Shown: positions 1 to 11,122, counted from the first letter of the stretch. The stretch is DNA of 64,000 nt from Pleurodeles waltl (GCF_031143425.1 NC_090444.1:61747533-61811532); one strand, 5' to 3'. Numbers and translations: made by a program. Notes: a model not told the origin generated them from the letters alone.

Positions 1-629
1 ACTTCCTACACATTCCCACATAAAATAATGCATCAGTAAATGAGGAAAATCATCTAAAGTCTCTGTTTCTAGCCTTTACAAATATAAATACAAAACACTT
101 TTAAATGTGTTCTAGAGCTTTGATAATGATCATGGCTACTAATTAAAGTAAACAAGGGCAGGACAGAAATGTTACAATAGAATACCTACCATTTTGTTTA
201 CTGTCCTATTTGGTATCGTGGAGGATGTGCAGACTCCTAAAACAACACCAAACCTCCACCCGCTCTCTAACTGCTTCTTAAGTATCCCTGACCCTCCCGG
301 TACCCCCTGGCCCTCCACTCTAAGCGCTTTTATATTTTGCTAAGGAGGGACAATTAATATTGATGGTACTTGGTGGGGAGGGGGCAGAAAAGGCTTATGA
401 GATGGGACGGCAACAAGTGTATGTCAGCAGTGTAGGCTAGGGCAGTCCTTTAAAAACAGTTCCAAAACACTACGAACTCCCTTCCAGTTTTGGCAGATGT
501 TTTGAACTCTCTCGAAGCTCAATATTGCTACTCTGAAGGACAACACCATCATGCAGGCATTAAATGAAGATTGTTGCTGGACCACCTGACAGAGGTAGTG
601 GTGTGAAGAATGTCTGCCCCTTTTGTCTG
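1..629. other. Unassigned non-coding sequence
   Basis: I see no gene, array or transposon terminus here. Short frames exist on both strands but none has a recognisable domain. The sequence is AT-rich and looks like diverged intergenic DNA. Confidence 0.5.
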
Positions 630-636
630 TAGTTAG

Positions 637-811
637 TCCTCGCAGCAGCCCTGTGAAGTTTCCCAGGTCCACGTTTTTTGGGTTCTGGAACTTGTAGTCT
701 TGATTATATGATTATAAAACAGGTCTACAAGTCCCAGAATTCAAAGAGAAAGCGTGGACTGGACCAGCACGTCAGGCATAGACCTGGGAAACTTGGCAGC
801 TATGTTGCAGG
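637..811. repeat. Foldback (inverted) repeat with a ZNF143-like motif in one arm
   Basis: The left arm (about 637-697, containing AAGTTTCCCAGGTCC and GGAACTTGTAG) is the imperfect reverse complement of the right arm (about 725-811, containing CTACAAGTCCCAGAATTC and GACCTGGGAAACTTGG). The spacer is about 27 bases and the right arm carries roughly 20 extra bases. The CTACAAGTCCCAGAATTC stretch resembles the ZNF143/STAF promoter motif. The structure suggests an old non-autonomous DNA transposon. I could not define its outer ends or a target duplication. Confidence 0.5.
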
Positions 812-1284
812 GAGGGCCGGACAATGGAGCAGTGCAAAGTCACATACCAAGGAGGCCAGGGTGCAAGCCGGGGAAATTGTCCCCTGGACTGTTGGGGCAG
901 TGCAGTACAGCAATTCTCAAGTATCAATGGACCATTCAGGACTTTGGGTTCTGGTACCACTGCACCAATTGTAGCTACACCCCTGGCAGTACCCCTTTTG
1001 TATCCACAAGACTTAGAATCAGTTGGGTAACAGGCTGTCATTCATCGCGGGAAATTCTACTTCACCTTCTGTTTTAAAATTTGCAAAACGTGCATTACAG
1101 TAGAATTTGGTACAACTGGAGGCACCAGTTATGGCACTTGGGTCGGCTTTAGGAGAAACGCCGGAGTATCAAGATTTTCAAGCACGTTTGAGCGAGATTC
1201 CAAGTTTCTTTAACCTCAGTAAGACATCTTACCTCAATGTGTATTTCACACAAACTGGATAAACGTAAATAGAATTTAACAAGG

Positions 1285-1363
1285 TGATGGATGAATAGCT
1301 CAGTGTGTTAAACTAGGAATTCTTTCATGCATAACAGATCACGGGTTCAAGAGCCAACCAAGA
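1285..1363 (+). repeat. tRNA-like SINE head (A and B box remnants)
   Basis: TAGCTCAGTGTG at 1296-1307 matches an RNA polymerase III A box, and GGGTTCAAGAGCC at 1343-1355 matches a B box at about the right spacing. The region does not fold convincingly into a functional tRNA and lacks a clear acceptor stem. I read it as the head of a tRNA-derived SINE or a decayed tRNA pseudogene. Confidence 0.45.
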
Positions 1364-1699
1364 AGAGGATTTCAAAATGGGTCACAGGGACATGCTATCG
1401 CTCTGTGTGAACAGGTTATCATTAATCTGAGAATCTTGCACAGAAGCTTCTGCAAATGCAGGTGAATAACGGAGGCAGGTTGGTGTGAAAAGTGTTTTAG
1501 TCACACTTCGTACGGGGCGGCTCTGAGCTGACTGAGAACGTTACCAACAAACATGTCTGCTCAATACCCTGAAAATGGCACAAAGTCATCTTAATAATAT
1601 TCCAGTATTTGTCACCCGCACAAATCAACATTTTCTCTTGGAGCACACGTCCTAAAAAACAAAACAAAAAGAAGTTTGAGGGACTAACCAAGTTAGACA

Positions 1700-1830
1700 G
1701 TATGCAGGTGACATCACAGTGCATGACATCACGGTGCATCACATCACATGTGGCATTACAGGAAGTAGCATCAAAACCCATGACCTCACAGGAAGTGACA
1801 TCAGATCTTAAGACCTCACATATGTTTAGC
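1700..1830. repeat. Degenerate TGACATCA-rich short repeat cluster
   Basis: Several copies of TGACATCA or CATCACATCA, with ACAGGAAGT interspersed, occur within about 130 bases. They resemble a diverged short tandem repeat. The units look like CRE half-sites and ETS sites, but nothing shows regulatory use. Confidence 0.35.
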
Positions 1831-2429
1831 AGGTCTATCAAGAGTACATTTGAGCAAATTACAATATTTAACAAACAAGATTTTGCATTGAGGTTGTACT
1901 GAAATATTAATGCAGCCCCCACACAAAATCTGGACCTCAACTTATACATTTATGTTTTTTTAAACCCGACCTCAAAGAAATTGGCAACAACGAGAAACCT
2001 GGCAGGAAATCTGTTCCGCTGAATTGATTGATATGTCTGTAGCTTAAAATATCTTAAGGCACCTAAGAGATCTTCGTGTGCCCAGTAAATCTAAGGGACT
2101 AATGATAATGCTAATGCTAAAATAACTCTGGAGGTCGACATATTTGCTGGAGAGATCTGTGTTTTGCCTAGTCCCAGTTTCGAATCAAAGTAGCATGAAG
2201 GGTTAATGTGTTTCCTGCAAAGCACATCATGTAACGCACAGATGAGAGAGTTTTATTTTATGTCAATGAGTAAGTGGGTTACTGACCGAGAAACATTTTT
2301 CACTTGTGGCTCATAGCACTGTGAGGTATGAGGGACGTGCAGCTCCTGCACCCTGTAACCCTCACTGTCTTATGCAACACACCCTTCACACTGATGTACA
2401 CACATATGATTAATTGTCACATATAATCT

Positions 2430-2615
2430 GTACGTGTGATGTGAAGCGCTCTGACACCCTGCAATGGGATGAGTAGTTTAACAATTGGAGGCACCAGTTA
2501 TGGCACTAGGATTGGCTTTTGGAGAAATGCCTGCGTATCAAGGTTTTCAAGTAGCTTGGAGTAGCAAAACTACTCATCCCAATGAGAGTGTCAGAGCGCT
2601 TTACATAGCACGTAC
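2430..2615. repeat. Foldback repeat with 50-bp arms and a repeated loop
   Basis: Arm 2430-2479 (from GTACGTG through AAGCGCTCTGACAC to GATGAGTAGTTT) is the near-perfect reverse complement of 2567-2615. The 87-base loop contains GGAGGCACCAGTTATGGCAC. The same loop sequence, without the arms, occurs near 1116-1190, so the core is a dispersed repeat. The arrangement suggests a small foldback transposon or an inverted duplication around a repeat. Confidence 0.6.
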
Positions 2616-3146
2616 ACAAATAACAATTTAAATGCCAATATTTATTTTTATTTTTTTTAAAGCGCTTTAGCAGTACTGTAGTGCTTATGAGCTAAAAAAG
2701 AAGTAATACAAAATAGTGGTATTTAAACTGGTATTTGTGTAAATACTGGGGCGACCAACACATCTGACATTCTTACAGTGTACGCCTACCTCTTATGCAC
2801 AAGGACTTAACAAGGTCAAAAGCATACCTCTCTAGAGTACCTGTGAAGTGATGGTGAGGGCCTTTGTTTTCCCTCCATTGCATCTAGGTGTGAGGCTCCT
2901 ACTCCAGCAAAGAGAGGCCTGATGGCCCCCTAACTTCGGCTTTTGTTGTGGGCAAAGCTGGGGTCTGATAAGCCCCCTCCCCGCCTGCAGGTTGCTGCTC
3001 TGAACAAAAGCAGACACTGCCGGTGCAGATGTTGCCGAAAGTGTCCCGGTGTCAGAAAATAACACCGGGGCGAATACAGCATATTTCTGTTCCGGAAGAA
3101 GTAGGAAATGAACCTGGCACCCCGCTTAAAGCGGCCCGCTCTGCAG
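2616..3146. other. Unassigned sequence before the minisatellite
   Basis: An AT-rich part with an AAAGCGCTTTAG motif gives way to GC-richer sequence. I recognise no coding or mobile-element domain. Confidence 0.4.
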
Positions 3147-3484
3147 CAGGGTAGACGGCGTCTACCATCAGAAAACAGTGGGTCGACGGTGTCCACCCTC
3201 TGAAAATAGTGGGTCGACGGTGTCCACCGTCTGAAAATAGTGGGTCGGCGGTGTCCACCCTCTGAAAAAAGCGGGTAGACGGCGTCCACCCTCTGAAAAT
3301 AGTGGGTCAACGGTGTCCACCCTCTGAAAATAGTGGGTCAACGGCGTCCACCCTCTGAAAAAAGCGGGTAGATGGCGTCCACCCTCTGAAAATAGCAGGT
3401 AGACGGCGTCCACCCTCTGAAAATAGTAGGTCAACGGTGTCCACCCTCTGAAAATAGTGGGTCGACGGTGCCTACCCTCGACTT
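3147..3484 (+). repeat. 31-bp minisatellite, about 11 copies
   Basis: The unit is about GTGGGTCGACGGTGTCCACC followed by CTCTGAAAATA, repeating at 31-bp spacing (for example at 3180, 3211, 3242 and 3273). Copies differ by a few substitutions, mostly GTCGACGG versus GTAGACGG and AATAGTG versus AAAAGCG. The last, diverged copy contains the target site of the adjoining L1 element. Minus-strand open frames across it are repeat artefacts. Confidence 0.9.
3471..3484. repeat. L1 target-site duplication, copy at the 3' end of the element
   Basis: CCTACCCTCGACTT here is repeated exactly at 9107-9120. The two copies bracket the minus-strand L1 and define a 5.6-kb insertion. Confidence 0.9.
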
Positions 3485-3975
3485 TTAAAAAAAAAAAATA
3501 TTTTTATTGAGTTTTCATAACACATCCATGTATCATGATTTTAATATTACATCGGCAGGATTTTGTAGATCAAGTAAAACATTTACATTCAACCAACTAA
3601 ACAAAGTGTACACTAATAGGTCCGGTTATGACGTCCAGTATATTTGTCTGCTGTATCTGACTGATAAGTCTTGTATTTTGGTGTTGAGTAGCCCCCCTTA
3701 TGTTCACTTGCCTGCTCTGTTCCCTGCTGGTCTCTCCTGCTAATGCTGCCTAGGAGTACCATCTTGTAGGATTATTGGCGACGAGTGTTAGGAGTATATT
3801 GTGTGTGTGTATTGTGTTTTTGCCCTGTACCCACTGGCTTATGTGGGTGCCAGCGGGTGCAGTAGGTAGGGATAATTATTATCACGTTGGTGTGTCGAGT
3901 CCTGGATGATTGCGTAATTATATTATAAGTGGACATGTACTATCTGGTTGTAATGTATTTATTACGTTCCCTTAT
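3485..3975 (-). other. L1 3' UTR
   Basis: The segment runs from the ORF2 stop to the 3' terminus. It carries AATAAA in the sense strand (3503-3508 on the plus strand). On the sense strand the end reads as a run of T followed by A residues, then the target duplication, which is atypical for an L1 tail. No coding potential is seen. Confidence 0.7.
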
Positions 3976-6314
3976 TCAAGGCGGTTTCTCGTCGTTTTTA
4001 GCCTCCAGGCTAGCTACTAGTGTTTCCCAGGCTTCACATCCTGTGTGTTGTTGGCTGTTCTGCGCTAGTTTCCTTAGTACCTGGTGTTCTGTGCGGGTGT
4101 GCCAGGTTTTCAGATCGGGCGCGTTGGGTGCTTTCCAGTGCATGGCTATCAAGCTTTTGTACATCACATAGGCTAGGTCTGCGAACTTATGTAGGTGTCT
4201 GTGATTTTTTGCTCTTGTCCTCAGTCCTAGTAAACAGGACTTGGGATCCGCTGCCAGTGCTAGTCCCGTCAGTTCTGCAATTTCCTTTACCGCTCCATTC
4301 CATTCCTTTTGTACGTGAGGGCACTCCCAGACCATGTGGTAGAAGTGCGCCGATGGAGCGTTACATTTAGGGCAGGCCGGATCCGAGCCGGGGAACATTT
4401 GCTTGATCCTGCCCGGGGATAAGTATGTTTGGTGTGTGTAGTTAAACTGTGTAAAACGGAATCTAGGGTTCCTCGACACCCCACGGGTGTGGTTTAAGAC
4501 TTTCGTCCAGTCTTCTTGGGGAATTGGGTCCGGTAGAACGGTGTTCCACCTGTCCCTAGCCCGCTCCAGGTCAGGTTCCGGGGGCTTACTCAGGAGTTTA
4601 TATAGGTTCGACACTACTTTTACTTGGGCATCATATTGCAGCATATGATGTAGTGTGGGGGAAATCTCTGGTTCTTTTTCTTCGGCCGCCCATGTTTTTT
4701 TGATTGAATGACTTATAGCGTAATAAGCTAAGAATTGGCCCGGGTTCACTGCTGTGAGGGCTTGTATGGATTTGAATGTCATTAGTTTACCATCTTCAAA
4801 GCAGTCACCCACTACTTGTATACCCGCTTCCGTCCACACCCCGAGTGGGTGCGACCCGGCTTCAGCCCAGCCGGGGAGCCGTTCCAGAGGGCTAAGCGGC
4901 GAGTACGGGAGCACCTTGTGTCCTTTTTGTACATACCCCCCCAGCATGAATGTGCCACTGCCATCACTGCCTGTGAAAGCTGCGGCAGGGTTGAGCCCGC
5001 CAGAAAGGACTCAAGTTGTTGGATTGTGCATGATGTGCGTTTGGTGTATAGGTTTGTGTAATATTCCCTAAACGTCACATTTATCTCGTCCTGCGTGGTG
5101 GCCATTGTGTTTGCACCTGTACGTATAGTCCCAATGCCGGTCTGCTGCCGGTCCTCTCGTAGGAGCCACGCCAGCAGCCTGCCCGATCTGTCTCCCTCTG
5201 TTTGTAGTCGCATTAGGTGATATTTATGGTTGTGTCGCCGGAGTCTGGTATCCGCCTCGTTGTATTTTGTGCACTGCGTGGGGTGTTTCATTGCGTGCCA
5301 CTGCAATTCTGCAATTTCTACTGTTCTGAGTTCATTTTCCAGTTTACTAACCTCTGTATGTAGGGTGCGTCTCACACCCCACGTGGTAGATATGCAATGG
5401 CCTCTGGTGACTACCTTGTGTGCCTCCCATTCTACAGCCCTTGAGTTTGTGGATCCGTCATTTATTTCCCAGTACTGCCTCAGTGTTGTGCCCAGAGCTT
5501 CTGCGAATGCCTGATCTTGGAGAGCTTCCACTTGCAATCTCCACGTGGGGATCATTCGGCGCCTCCTGCCCCAATTTAGTGTTATTCGAAGTGGTGAGTG
5601 ATCCAATAGTATCCTAGCTAAGTATTCTGTCCTGTTGACCAATGCGCATATATCCTGGGTTCCCCATATTATGTCAATTCTGGTATGCACTTTGTGTGGT
5701 ATTGAGCAGAATGAGTATTCCCTCTGTTGTGAGTTCCTCATGCGCCATACGTCATGGAGTCTCATGTCGCCCGCCCATACCTGCAATGGGCATCTGATAT
5801 CTCTGTTTGCTGCTGCTTTCAAATGAGAATTTGATCTATCTAGTATTGCGTTCGGTGTGCAATTGAAGTCACCTCCCCATATGGCCGGGGCTTCAGGATT
5901 TATCAGTAATGCCGGAGTCAGTGTACCCAAGAATGCTGCTATTGCGCTGTTGGGGGCGTATATGCCAATTAACGATAGTTGTCTACCATCCAGCTGGCCT
6001 TCCACCATCACAAATCTGTCCCCTCGATCTATTCTGTGCGAAGTTTGGACATATGGGACGCCTCCCGCTATCCATATCAGTACTCCTCTTGCAAAAGCCG
6101 AGTATGATGTGCCTATGACCTGTCCTCCCCACTTCACGCGCATCTCCTCAAAATCAGGCTTCAATAGGTGTGTCTCTTGTAAGATGGCAATGTGTGTGCC
6201 AAATCGACTGATGCGTGCATATACTTGGGATCTTTTGCTCCGTGTCCCCAGGCCCCTCACATTCCATGTGACTATTTCATATTGATGTGTGGTGTGATTT
6301 GCCCTTTGAGCCAT
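3976..6314 (-). pseudogene. L1 ORF2 remnant: APE endonuclease joined to C-terminal domain, RT missing
   Basis: ORF2 normally supplies the endonuclease and reverse transcriptase for target-primed reverse transcription. The N-terminal part (6314 down to about 5000) is an intact-looking APE-type endonuclease: TWNVRGL (Asn18), LQETHL (Glu47), IYAPN (Tyr119), GGDFN (residues 147-151), RIDIIWG (Asp214) and LLDHSPL (His239). It then runs through the usual linker to LPQLS and breaks near 4960-4990. The downstream piece, in another frame, has DGKLMTF and a CPKC...HFYHMVWEC zinc-knuckle-like motif and ends at 3976. No reverse-transcriptase palm motif such as FADD or YADD is present on either side of the break. 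The simplest reading is an internal deletion of the whole RT, possibly with a small frame disturbance. Confidence 0.9.
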
Positions 6315-6860
6315 GTAGCATTATGAGGTGTGACTGCATATGACGCACTCTTATATACCAGCCCTTTCCAGGCACCTCCCGGCCCAGCAAAGTATTTTGT
6401 TAAGACTAACAGCCTCAGCAGTGTTTTCTGTATCTCGGATGGACCTGTAGTGTACAAATTAACTATTTCCCCCTCTCCTTCCCCCCCAACTGATTCCCTA
6501 ACCCAACTATAAACTTGTACTAAACTACTCAACCCGTGGTTGTGTGGAAGAACCTGTATCCGTGTGGATATCTGTGGTGGAGCTATTGTAAACCAGATGT
6601 GGCTCTTTTACGGGGCTCACATCCTTCCGCAGACCTAGTCCGCAAATGCAATTGGGCGCTCCCGGAGTGCGTGCCCCCCCCATATTCTAATGTTCAGCAA
6701 CATCAAGCAATACACTCAGTGGAAAGATGAAAGTTTGTGCAAAAGATACTCGTTGTCGTAGATTACATCCTCCAGCGTGTAATCACACACACGGGTGTCC
6801 TGTGCCTTCCTTCGTGTTTCCTGGGCAAATCAGAAGGAGAAGCGTCATGGCAGCATTTAG

Positions 6861-7977
6861 TCAAAGTGTATCCGCGGATCTGGGGGTGAGTCTCGGACCC
6901 TTCAATACGTCTGATACCGTAGAATCTGAGCTAGCCGAGTCAGAGTTCAAACTGTCCGCAGGAATCGCACGGAACGCCTCAAAGGAGTTCTGTGTGAGCA
7001 GAGGAGTTTCTTTCAGAATTTTTGCTCTTTCTTCAGCTGCCTTCTTTTCAGTGGTTTGTCCCTTAGGTCGTTTCCTGAGGCGTTTCCGCGATGGGGAAAT
7101 TAGCCACTCTTCCCCTTCATCCGTGCCCTCCTGGGAGCGTGCAAACCCCTTAGCGTGAAGCCACGTCCAGGCATCCTCAGGGGAGGTGAACACATGGGTG
7201 CGATCATCTGATGACACTCTTAATTTAGCAGGGAACAGTAGGGCATATTTAATATTATGCTCGCGCAACCGTTGTTTGATTTTAGCGTAAGAATTGCATT
7301 GTCTCTGTACTTCCGGAGTGAAGTCTGGGTAAGCATTAACAGCTGAGTCCTCATACCTGAATGGGCTTTTGTTGCGGAACTGCTACAGAATTGCATTGCG
7401 GTCTCTGTAATTTAGGAATCTGGCTATCAGAGGTCTGGGTGGTTGGCCTGGGGCCGGCGGTCTCCCAGGGACTCTGTGCGCCCTTTCCACGGAGAAGAAC
7501 TTCGATGGAGCACTGTTCACTACTTCTTTAATTAGCCATTGTTCTAGAAATATTTCCGTGCTTTGCTCCGGCAGTTTTTCGGGGAACCCTAGAAAACATA
7601 CGACGTGATCTGCCATCTGCCTCCTCTGCTTGTCTCCATAATATTTTCATCTCTGCGTCCAGGCGTTGAATTTGTTTTCGATTAGCCGATGCCATAGGAG
7701 TCAGCTCGGTCAGCACCTCCTCTGCTGATTTCACCCTCGCCGTCAATTTGTGGTGGTCCACTCTGAGTAAGTTCAGGTCTTGTGATACTGTGTCTTTTCT
7801 GTTTTCCAAAGAAGATTTAGTGTCCATGATTGCCTGCAGCACTTTTTCAAACTGTGTGGAGTGGGCTTGGGGCGTGCTTTCCAGTGATTGTAAGGTTGGT
7901 ATTAATTGTTGGTCGATAGGTGCTGGTCCATGTGCGTTTCTGTCCTGATTTTTTGCTGATTTGGACTTTCCAGACAT
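6861..7977 (-). pseudogene. L1 ORF1 remnant (coiled coil, RRM-like, C-terminal domain)
   Basis: ORF1 encodes the trimeric RNA-binding protein of the L1 ribonucleoprotein. The first part starts MSGKSKSAKNQ at 7977 and contains heptad-like coiled-coil sequence with many charged residues. Near 7605 the frame shifts and continues as VVCFLGFPEKLPEQS and FFSVERAHRVPGRP, the RRM-like core typical of Tx1/L1 ORF1. After NYRDRNAIL an in-frame stop (7381-7383) interrupts it. The same frame then resumes and carries the C-terminal domain with LREHNIKYALLFPAKLRV. One frameshift and one nonsense codon are therefore visible. The tail rich in Ser/Asp after position 7000 is unusually acidic. Confidence 0.88.
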
Positions 7978-9106
7978 TTTTACTTAACTATTGGGTCCCT
8001 CTTGGGGTGTAGCGGAGTGTGTCCAGGTCCTGTCAACTCGGCAGATTTCACTTTTAGTGCACCCTTGATCCAGCTCATGTTTCTCTGCTCTTTAGTGTTG
8101 TCGGGAGCACTTAGATTTCCCCTGGGCGAGCTAGGCAGAAGTGGCGTGTGACACAAGCTTTTAGCTGGTAGGCACTAACTCCAGCTTCTGAATGTTCTGG
8201 TGTAGAGACCTGCTACATGCCAGCCGTCCACAGTTACAGGCCTCAAGGGATCCGAGGCGTCCCCCGTTATACAATTATTGTGTGGCCCCTGTGCATCATT
8301 GTGGCCCCCAGCGGGAGCGGGGGAAGGAGGGGCAGGCAGCAACTATACCCGAGGAGCAGCGGCAAAGGCGGAAAAATAACAGTGGGGGGGAGGGGTCCGT
8401 CCTCACCTCCCCATTCAGATCCGTCCCAAGTTGTTGGTCAGGCCGTCGGCACCGCCATAAGGTGGGGAGAGGTCTGCTGCTGCGCCAAGTAGGAAGCCGC
8501 GTTCCTGGCTTCTGATTATCACCGCCGCACCCGGGCGATCAGAATCAGGGGCTACGCGGCGAGCATGCGCCTGAGTCCGGGCCAGGCCAGATCCTTTTTT
8601 GCCTGCCTGGGATGGCAGGCCTACGTTCTTTGTGTGGCGTGTGGCTCACAAAACCCCCACGGGGGCCGCCGCAGTCCGAGTGCCAAGATGGCGCGCTCGA
8701 CAGTGGAAGCTCTGGGACTCCAGCGGTCACCTCCAATCAGTTCAGGAAGGGGGAGGGGGGAGAGAGCCCCAGCCGGGACCCGGCTCCCCCTGTTGCGAGC
8801 TCCCCTTCGCGATTGCCCACTCATCGCCCGTCTGTGTCCCCCCGGCCGGGGCTGCAAACGTGCCTCGTGCCACCGCGGCCTTCCTCTCTCTCCTCCGGCC
8901 TACACAGGGGCCGCCCGATCTCCACGGTCGCGTTGCTGCTCACGGGGCCAAGGGGTCCCTCCGTCTTGAGCCGGTATCCCGAGCCTGGCCGCCGCTCCCT
9001 GGGTGCCGGGCACCGCTCCGGGAGCGCCTTAAAGGATGTTTCAGGCAAGCCTGAGACGGAGCTCCTGGGTTTAGCGACCTTCTCAGCCGCCATTTTGGCT
9101 CCTCCC
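7978..9106 (-). promoter_or_regulatory. L1 5' UTR / internal promoter, CpG- and GC-rich
   Basis: The 1.1-kb region upstream of ORF1 becomes strongly GC-rich and CpG-rich towards the 5' end (8190-9106). GCCGCCATTTTG at 9086-9097 is, on the sense strand, CAAAATGGCGGC, a good YY1-type site placed about 10 bases from the element's first base, as in mammalian L1. A second site, CCAAGATGGCGC near 8683-8694, lies on the opposite strand. YY1 is known to position transcription starts in human L1. Use here is inferred from placement only. Confidence 0.7.
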
Positions 9107-9120
9107 CCTACCCTCGACTT
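9107..9120. repeat. L1 target-site duplication, copy at the 5' end of the element
   Basis: An exact 14-bp match to 3471-3484. The sequence beyond it (GAGCCCCAGG) does not continue the 31-bp minisatellite, so the element inserted at the very edge of that array. Confidence 0.9.
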
Positions 9121-9907
9121 GAGCCCCAGGGAAGACACAACCACCAGCTTCCTGACACAAACCAATATTCTTCAGTACAATCTGAACACTGCTCCGGTCT
9201 CTAGGCGCTGTACAGCGTCTCCCCACGAGCACTCAAATATCAGTCCATCACCGCATGTGAGGTATTGTATACAACATACACATTTTTTCTACTGCTATGG
9301 TGTAGCTCCAGGAGTGCGAGAAATACGTCATATTTTCAGGATTTCCACATCATATACATTTGCAACAAATAGTCTAAATAACAGGTATTTTCATGGTTAG
9401 AGGTTGTCATTGAAGGCTCACCTCTTGGCTGTCCCTGACCTACTGGAGTTTATCCTACATATCTGTGTCTGATTCTGAGGGCTTCATAAAGCGCTGCGAA
9501 GCATCTGCTGCAAAGAACAAGAAATGACCAGTGCTCCAGATACCAGCAGAGCTCTCAGAGCAGTGGTGAATCATTATTGGATTATTCCAGTGCACGTTCC
9601 ATGGCTACCCGAGGGGCTCCTTTTGGGGTCCACTTGGCACAGATTGGATCAGTGCACTAGATCACTAAGAAGCAATGCTTAATTTGAACCAGTGGTTTCC
9701 GGCGCTCAGCACTGTCAATACCAGATCTTAATATCATCTGCCACATGGTGGCACTATTTGTGTAATTTAGAGATGAGCAGAACAAGTTGTTTATTAATTC
9801 AATATACAATAAAACGACTAATACTTGCTGCCCAAGCCAGTCATTTAGCGTTGGGGGCCTGGAATAGGCTGAATTGTCACACTTGCAGAAGTGTTTATGT
9901 TAGTAGA
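9121..9907. other. Unassigned sequence between L1 and hAT MITE
   Basis: I recognise no gene or repeat terminus. Short frames show no domains. Confidence 0.4.
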
Positions 9908-9915
9908 TGTATAGG

Positions 9916-10355
9916 CAGGGCCACTGCAATTATGCTGCATGAGGGTGCCAGGTAATGTAGCAGGAAAAGGTAAATTATGCGTCAGGAAATGGCAAATTAT
10001 GCTGTATAATGTGGCACATTTTATAATAATATTACTTCATTATTTTAACATTTTTAAACTTCATAACACTATCTGGGTATTGGTTGCACCTCGTTAGTAC
10101 TATTTTAATACCCAGACGTAGCAATCAGCAACAAAAAGGTGACCATTCTAGTTTTGCAAAGGGCCTTTCACTGTGCAGCAACATGTGTTGCTGAATTCTT
10201 AGTAACTTTTGAACCGTTTGAGCTAGAAACATTTTTTTTTGTTCAAATCTGCAGATTATGCGGCAGGTGATGGATTATGTGGTAAATGCGGCAAACAAAG
10301 CAAATCTGTAACTGTGCAAAAATCGCTGCACAATTGCATAAGTCCAGTGGCCCTG
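9916..10355. mobile_element. hAT-type MITE, 440 bp
   Basis: The ends are inverted: CAGGGCCACTGCAATTATGC at the left and GCATAAGTCCAGTGGCCCTG at the right. The flanks TGTATAGG (9908-9915) and CATATAGG (10356-10363) agree at 6 of 8 positions, as expected for an aged 8-bp hAT target duplication. The interior has repeated ATTATGCNGC motifs and no transposase. Confidence 0.75.
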
Positions 10356-10363
10356 CATATAGG

Positions 10364-11122
10364 TGCTGTTGTTGGTAGCACTGCCAGGGGCAATAGCTGG
10401 TACAAGGTGCAGTGGCCTCTTGACGAGGGCCCTGCCACTTATTTTTTGACACATTTGTCACTGCTAAGAAGTCTGTTGGCCCTGTGTAGGTCCGGGCACC
10501 GCCTGCTCTGGGGACCAGCAGTTTCGAACCACAGCTCTGTCTTTCATCGCCAGGAGTGACTGCACCTGCCTGTAGGAGGATGATTGGGTTTACCTTGGAC
10601 CTGTGGACTTCCCCCTAAAAGACGCCCAGATGGGCCACACCAACTGTGTGCCACTTCCTAGGGCGCAATCAGGTAATGCACCTCTCAGGAACTTTGCTGT
10701 CCATACGCCTACATCAGTAACAAAGGCGCCCATCTGCCTGGTCCACAACCCGATGCCAATAACAGCATCCCTCCTTTGTGGGCATCGTATGAAAGATAGT
10801 ACAAAGGTTGTGCAAGCATCTGTCGCCCTTTCTGTAATAGGTATGTTCTCTGGGGTGCAAAAAAGCAGGAACTAACACCTCTCCCCTCCACCAGCCCCCA
10901 CCGGGACACTTGCTGTATTCTCCTTGTTGGTGGTCTACCATGTACACAGTTAGTGCCTAGCTGTGAGCAGGGTAAGTGTTTAGAAGCATTGTAGCGCCAA
11001 TACTTGGGTTACACAGTGAGACGCAGCCTCCTTAGGACGCCACCCTATCCGGGGATCAGGCACTGGTCTTCACAGACTGGCATGGACTCTCGTCTTTCAA
11101 AGCACAGAAACCACCTTCTTCT
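10364..11122. other. Unassigned sequence before the 62-bp satellite
   Basis: No gene or recognised repeat is visible. Several short frames on both strands lack domains. Confidence 0.4.

Larger units (their letters stand above)
3485..9106 (-). mobile_element. L1/Tx1-like LINE, both termini present, reverse transcriptase deleted
   Basis: This non-LTR retrotransposon is 5622 bp long and reads on the minus strand. Its layout is a 5' UTR (9106-7978), a broken ORF1 (7977-6861), a spacer, a broken ORF2 (6314-3976) and a 3' UTR (3975-3485). A 14-bp exact target duplication brackets it, so neither end is truncated. The first sense-strand bases, GGGGGAGGAGCC, and the YY1-like site right behind them resemble the start of mammalian L1 5' UTRs. 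The 3' end has AATAAA followed by a T-run and only a short A stretch, not a long poly(A) tail. ORF2 joins its endonuclease to its C-terminal part without the central reverse transcriptase, so about 1.4-1.5 kb is missing compared with the family's usual ORF2. The copy is inactive. Confidence 0.92.

Noticed and set aside
8612..9400. 262-codon Pro/Arg/Ser-rich plus-strand frame in GC-rich DNA
   Set aside because: It lies antisense to the L1 5' UTR and runs out across the target duplication. Its openness comes from high GC.
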